Origin: Myxococcales bacterium
GTDB lineage: Bacteria > Myxococcota_A > UBA796 > GCA-2862545
Assembly: GCA_019634415.1 (NCBI GenBank)
Contig: JAHQVJ010000207.1
Coordinates: forward strand, 40,359 to 104,358
Length of the DNA stretch: 64,000 bases
Reading direction: 5' to 3'
This document shows positions 62,998 to 64,000 of the stretch, one piece after another; the stretch's first letter is position 1; each line of letters opens with the position of its first letter. Under the pieces are notes generated by a model. It had not been told where the DNA came from and did not search any database. It saw only the letters and a list, made by a program, of their open reading frames with translations. A program made the translations under genes and the position numbers.

Positions 62998-63813
62998 GTG
63001 ATCAGGGCCCTGTTTCGTGGTGGATTCGTGGCGTTGCTGGCGGCTGCCGGCGTCGGTGGCCTGGCCGTTCACCAGCAGACGCCGTTGGTGCCCGACGGGG
63101 CGCGACTGGCCGTGCTGAGCGGGGCGTCGGTGGCCACCTCCTGGTGGCTGCTGTCGTTCTGGAGCGGTGTGTTCCGCAGGCTACGGTACGGGCTCGATCG
63201 GCGACGCGCCCGCAAGAAGCGACGCAAGGACCTGATGGCCGAGCGGGCCTACATGCCCACCCCCACCTTCGGCAGCAGCGACGACGAGGCCACGGTGCTC
63301 ATGACGCAAGCCGACATGCCGGTACGTCTGGGCGCAGGCAAGGCTCGCGCCTTGCTCGACGAGGCGGACGAGCTGGCCGCAGCCGGGCAACACATCGAAG
63401 CGCGCAGCACCTACACCCGCGTCCTGCGGGTCCGGCCCTCGGCGCGCGCGCACCTCGCCCGTGGGCGCGTGCACTTGGATCTGGGCGACTTCGACGATGC
63501 CATGGCCGACTTCATGGCTGCCGAGGACCTCGATCCGGTGAACCCCGAGCCCGTGATCGCCAAGGCCGATCTGTTCTTCGCCCGCAAGGAGTACGTGCGC
63601 GCCATCGATCGCTACGACGTAGCCCTCGGCCTCGATCCGGCGCATGCGATGGCCCGCTTCCGCCGCGGGCTCTGCCACTTCTACGAGCGACAGGACGTGC
63701 AGGCGCTGCGTGACCTCGAGCGCGCCAAGCGCCTCGATCCCGACATCCCCGCCATCGACAAGCAGCTCGCGCTGGCGCGCCGCCGCGTGCAGCTCGCTCG
63801 CGATCCTCGCTAG
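62998..63813 (+). CDS. Membrane-anchored TPR protein
   Basis: A 271-residue protein from GTG, starting 16 bases after the helicase gene. Two N-terminal hydrophobic segments (GGFVALLAAAGVGGLAV; LSGASVATSWWLLSFW) are followed by a very basic stretch (RRLRYGLDRRRARKKRRK). TPR repeats at about 115-255 then read AAAGQHIEARSTYTRVLRVRP, LDLGDFDDAMADFMAAEDLDP and FYERQDVQALRDLERAKRLDP. The TPR part is probably cytoplasmic and recruits a partner to the membrane. Function is unknown. Confidence 0.82.
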   Translation: MIRALFRGGFVALLAAAGVGGLAVHQQTPLVPDGARLAVLSGASVATSWWLLSFWSGVFRRLRYGLDRRRARKKRRKDLMAERAYMPTPTFGSSDDEATVLMTQADMPVRLGAGKARALLDEADELAAAGQHIEARSTYTRVLRVRPSARAHLARGRVHLDLGDFDDAMADFMAAEDLDPVNPEPVIAKADLFFARKEYVRAIDRYDVALGLDPAHAMARFRRGLCHFYERQDVQALRDLERAKRLDPDIPAIDKQLALARRRVQLARDPR

Positions 63814-63857
63814 CAGGCTGCTGAAGAGGGCCCGTGAGGGCCTGTTTCAACGGCCTG
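63814..63857 (+). terminator. Long hairpin after the TPR gene
   Basis: Arms of 20 bases around a GTGA tetraloop pair with 15 Watson-Crick, 3 G-U and 2 mismatched positions, starting at the base after the stop codon. It is a likely transcription end. Its outer sequence (CAGGCTGCTGAA) resembles the hairpin at 63971, so it may also be a copy of a palindromic repeat. Confidence 0.6.
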
Positions 63858-63970
63858 TACGGAGGGAGCGGCCAACGAGGGGATCATGGAAGCCCGCCGA
63901 GAAGTGAAGAACGAAGTGATGAACGAAGCAAGGGCTTCCACCCCCCGCCGCGACCGGCAATCGGTAGCTA

Positions 63971-64000
63971 GCAGACTGCTGGACTTGTTCAGCAGTCTGC
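63971..64000. repeat. Perfect 11-bp-stem palindromic repeat at window edge
   Basis: GCAGACTGCTG and CAGCAGTCTGC flank an 8-base loop. Preceded by TAGCTA, it resembles TAGCAGGCTGCTGAA at 63811. The 113 bases between the two hairpins hold no gene and show AAGTGAAGAACGAAGTGATG-type purine-rich words. The pair may be ends of a small mobile element or members of a palindromic repeat family; the element may extend past the window. Confidence 0.6.

Overview
The window is high-GC, densely coded DNA with no intergenic stretch over 300 bases, no rRNA or tRNA, and no intact transposase. The abundance of short lipoproteins, Cys-rich surface proteins, winged-helix/STAND-ATPase/TPR regulators, a sigma-54 activator, a CarD-family protein and Flp/Tad-type proteins suggests a Myxococcota (deltaproteobacterial) chromosome. 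This is inferred from gene content; no marker gene fixes the species.

Layout. 1-11 kb: partial lipoprotein, DUF4423-type HTH regulator, Lrp/AsnC regulator divergent from a ThrE-type amino-acid exporter, SnoaL-like protein, alpha/beta hydrolase, Asp-rich lipoprotein divergent from a first winged-helix STAND-TPR regulator, dapA, orphan cpaB, lipoprotein, Fe-S uracil-DNA glycosylase. 11-18 kb: accessory block with a secreted HExxH protease, a frameshifted membrane-anchored gene, an unknown secreted protein and a small effector-associated-domain-like protein that share a sequence motif, LysR regulator, RDD membrane protein. 18-27 kb: sulfur module. Persulfide dioxygenase, rhodanese and SulP transporter face a sigma-54-type promoter driving an FeS-NrfD fusion, a SoeA-like molybdoenzyme and a TorD-like chaperone. 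26.6-32.5 kb: SDR-TetR operon behind a perfect operator palindrome, Cys-rich surface protein, sigma-54 activator, CoA-binding protein, citrate synthase. 32.6-42.5 kb: secreted beta-helix protein, second STAND regulator, HDAC-family amidohydrolase, DUF445 protein, third STAND regulator. 42.5-51 kb: two divergent paralogous papain-fold surface proteases, a three-gene envelope operon, EF-hand lipoprotein, disintegrin-like Cys-rich lipoprotein. 51-64 kb: CarD-family regulator, MscS channel with partner, ankyrin-like protein, epimerase, TadG/VWA-like protein, secreted CHAT (caspase-like) protein, tag, SWIM-SNF2 helicase, TPR protein, then two related palindromic hairpins at the window edge.

How the parts may work together. 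The sulfur module reads as a route from persulfide to sulfite (dioxygenase) to sulfate (SoeABC-like complex) with an anion transporter, probably under sigma-54 control. The three STAND regulators each sit beside genes for exported proteins, suggesting surface-protein control. The most novel-looking items are the motif-sharing pair at 14.2-16.0 kb, the secreted CHAT/VWA pair at 55.7-59.2 kb, and the divergent protease paralogues at 42.5-47.4 kb.
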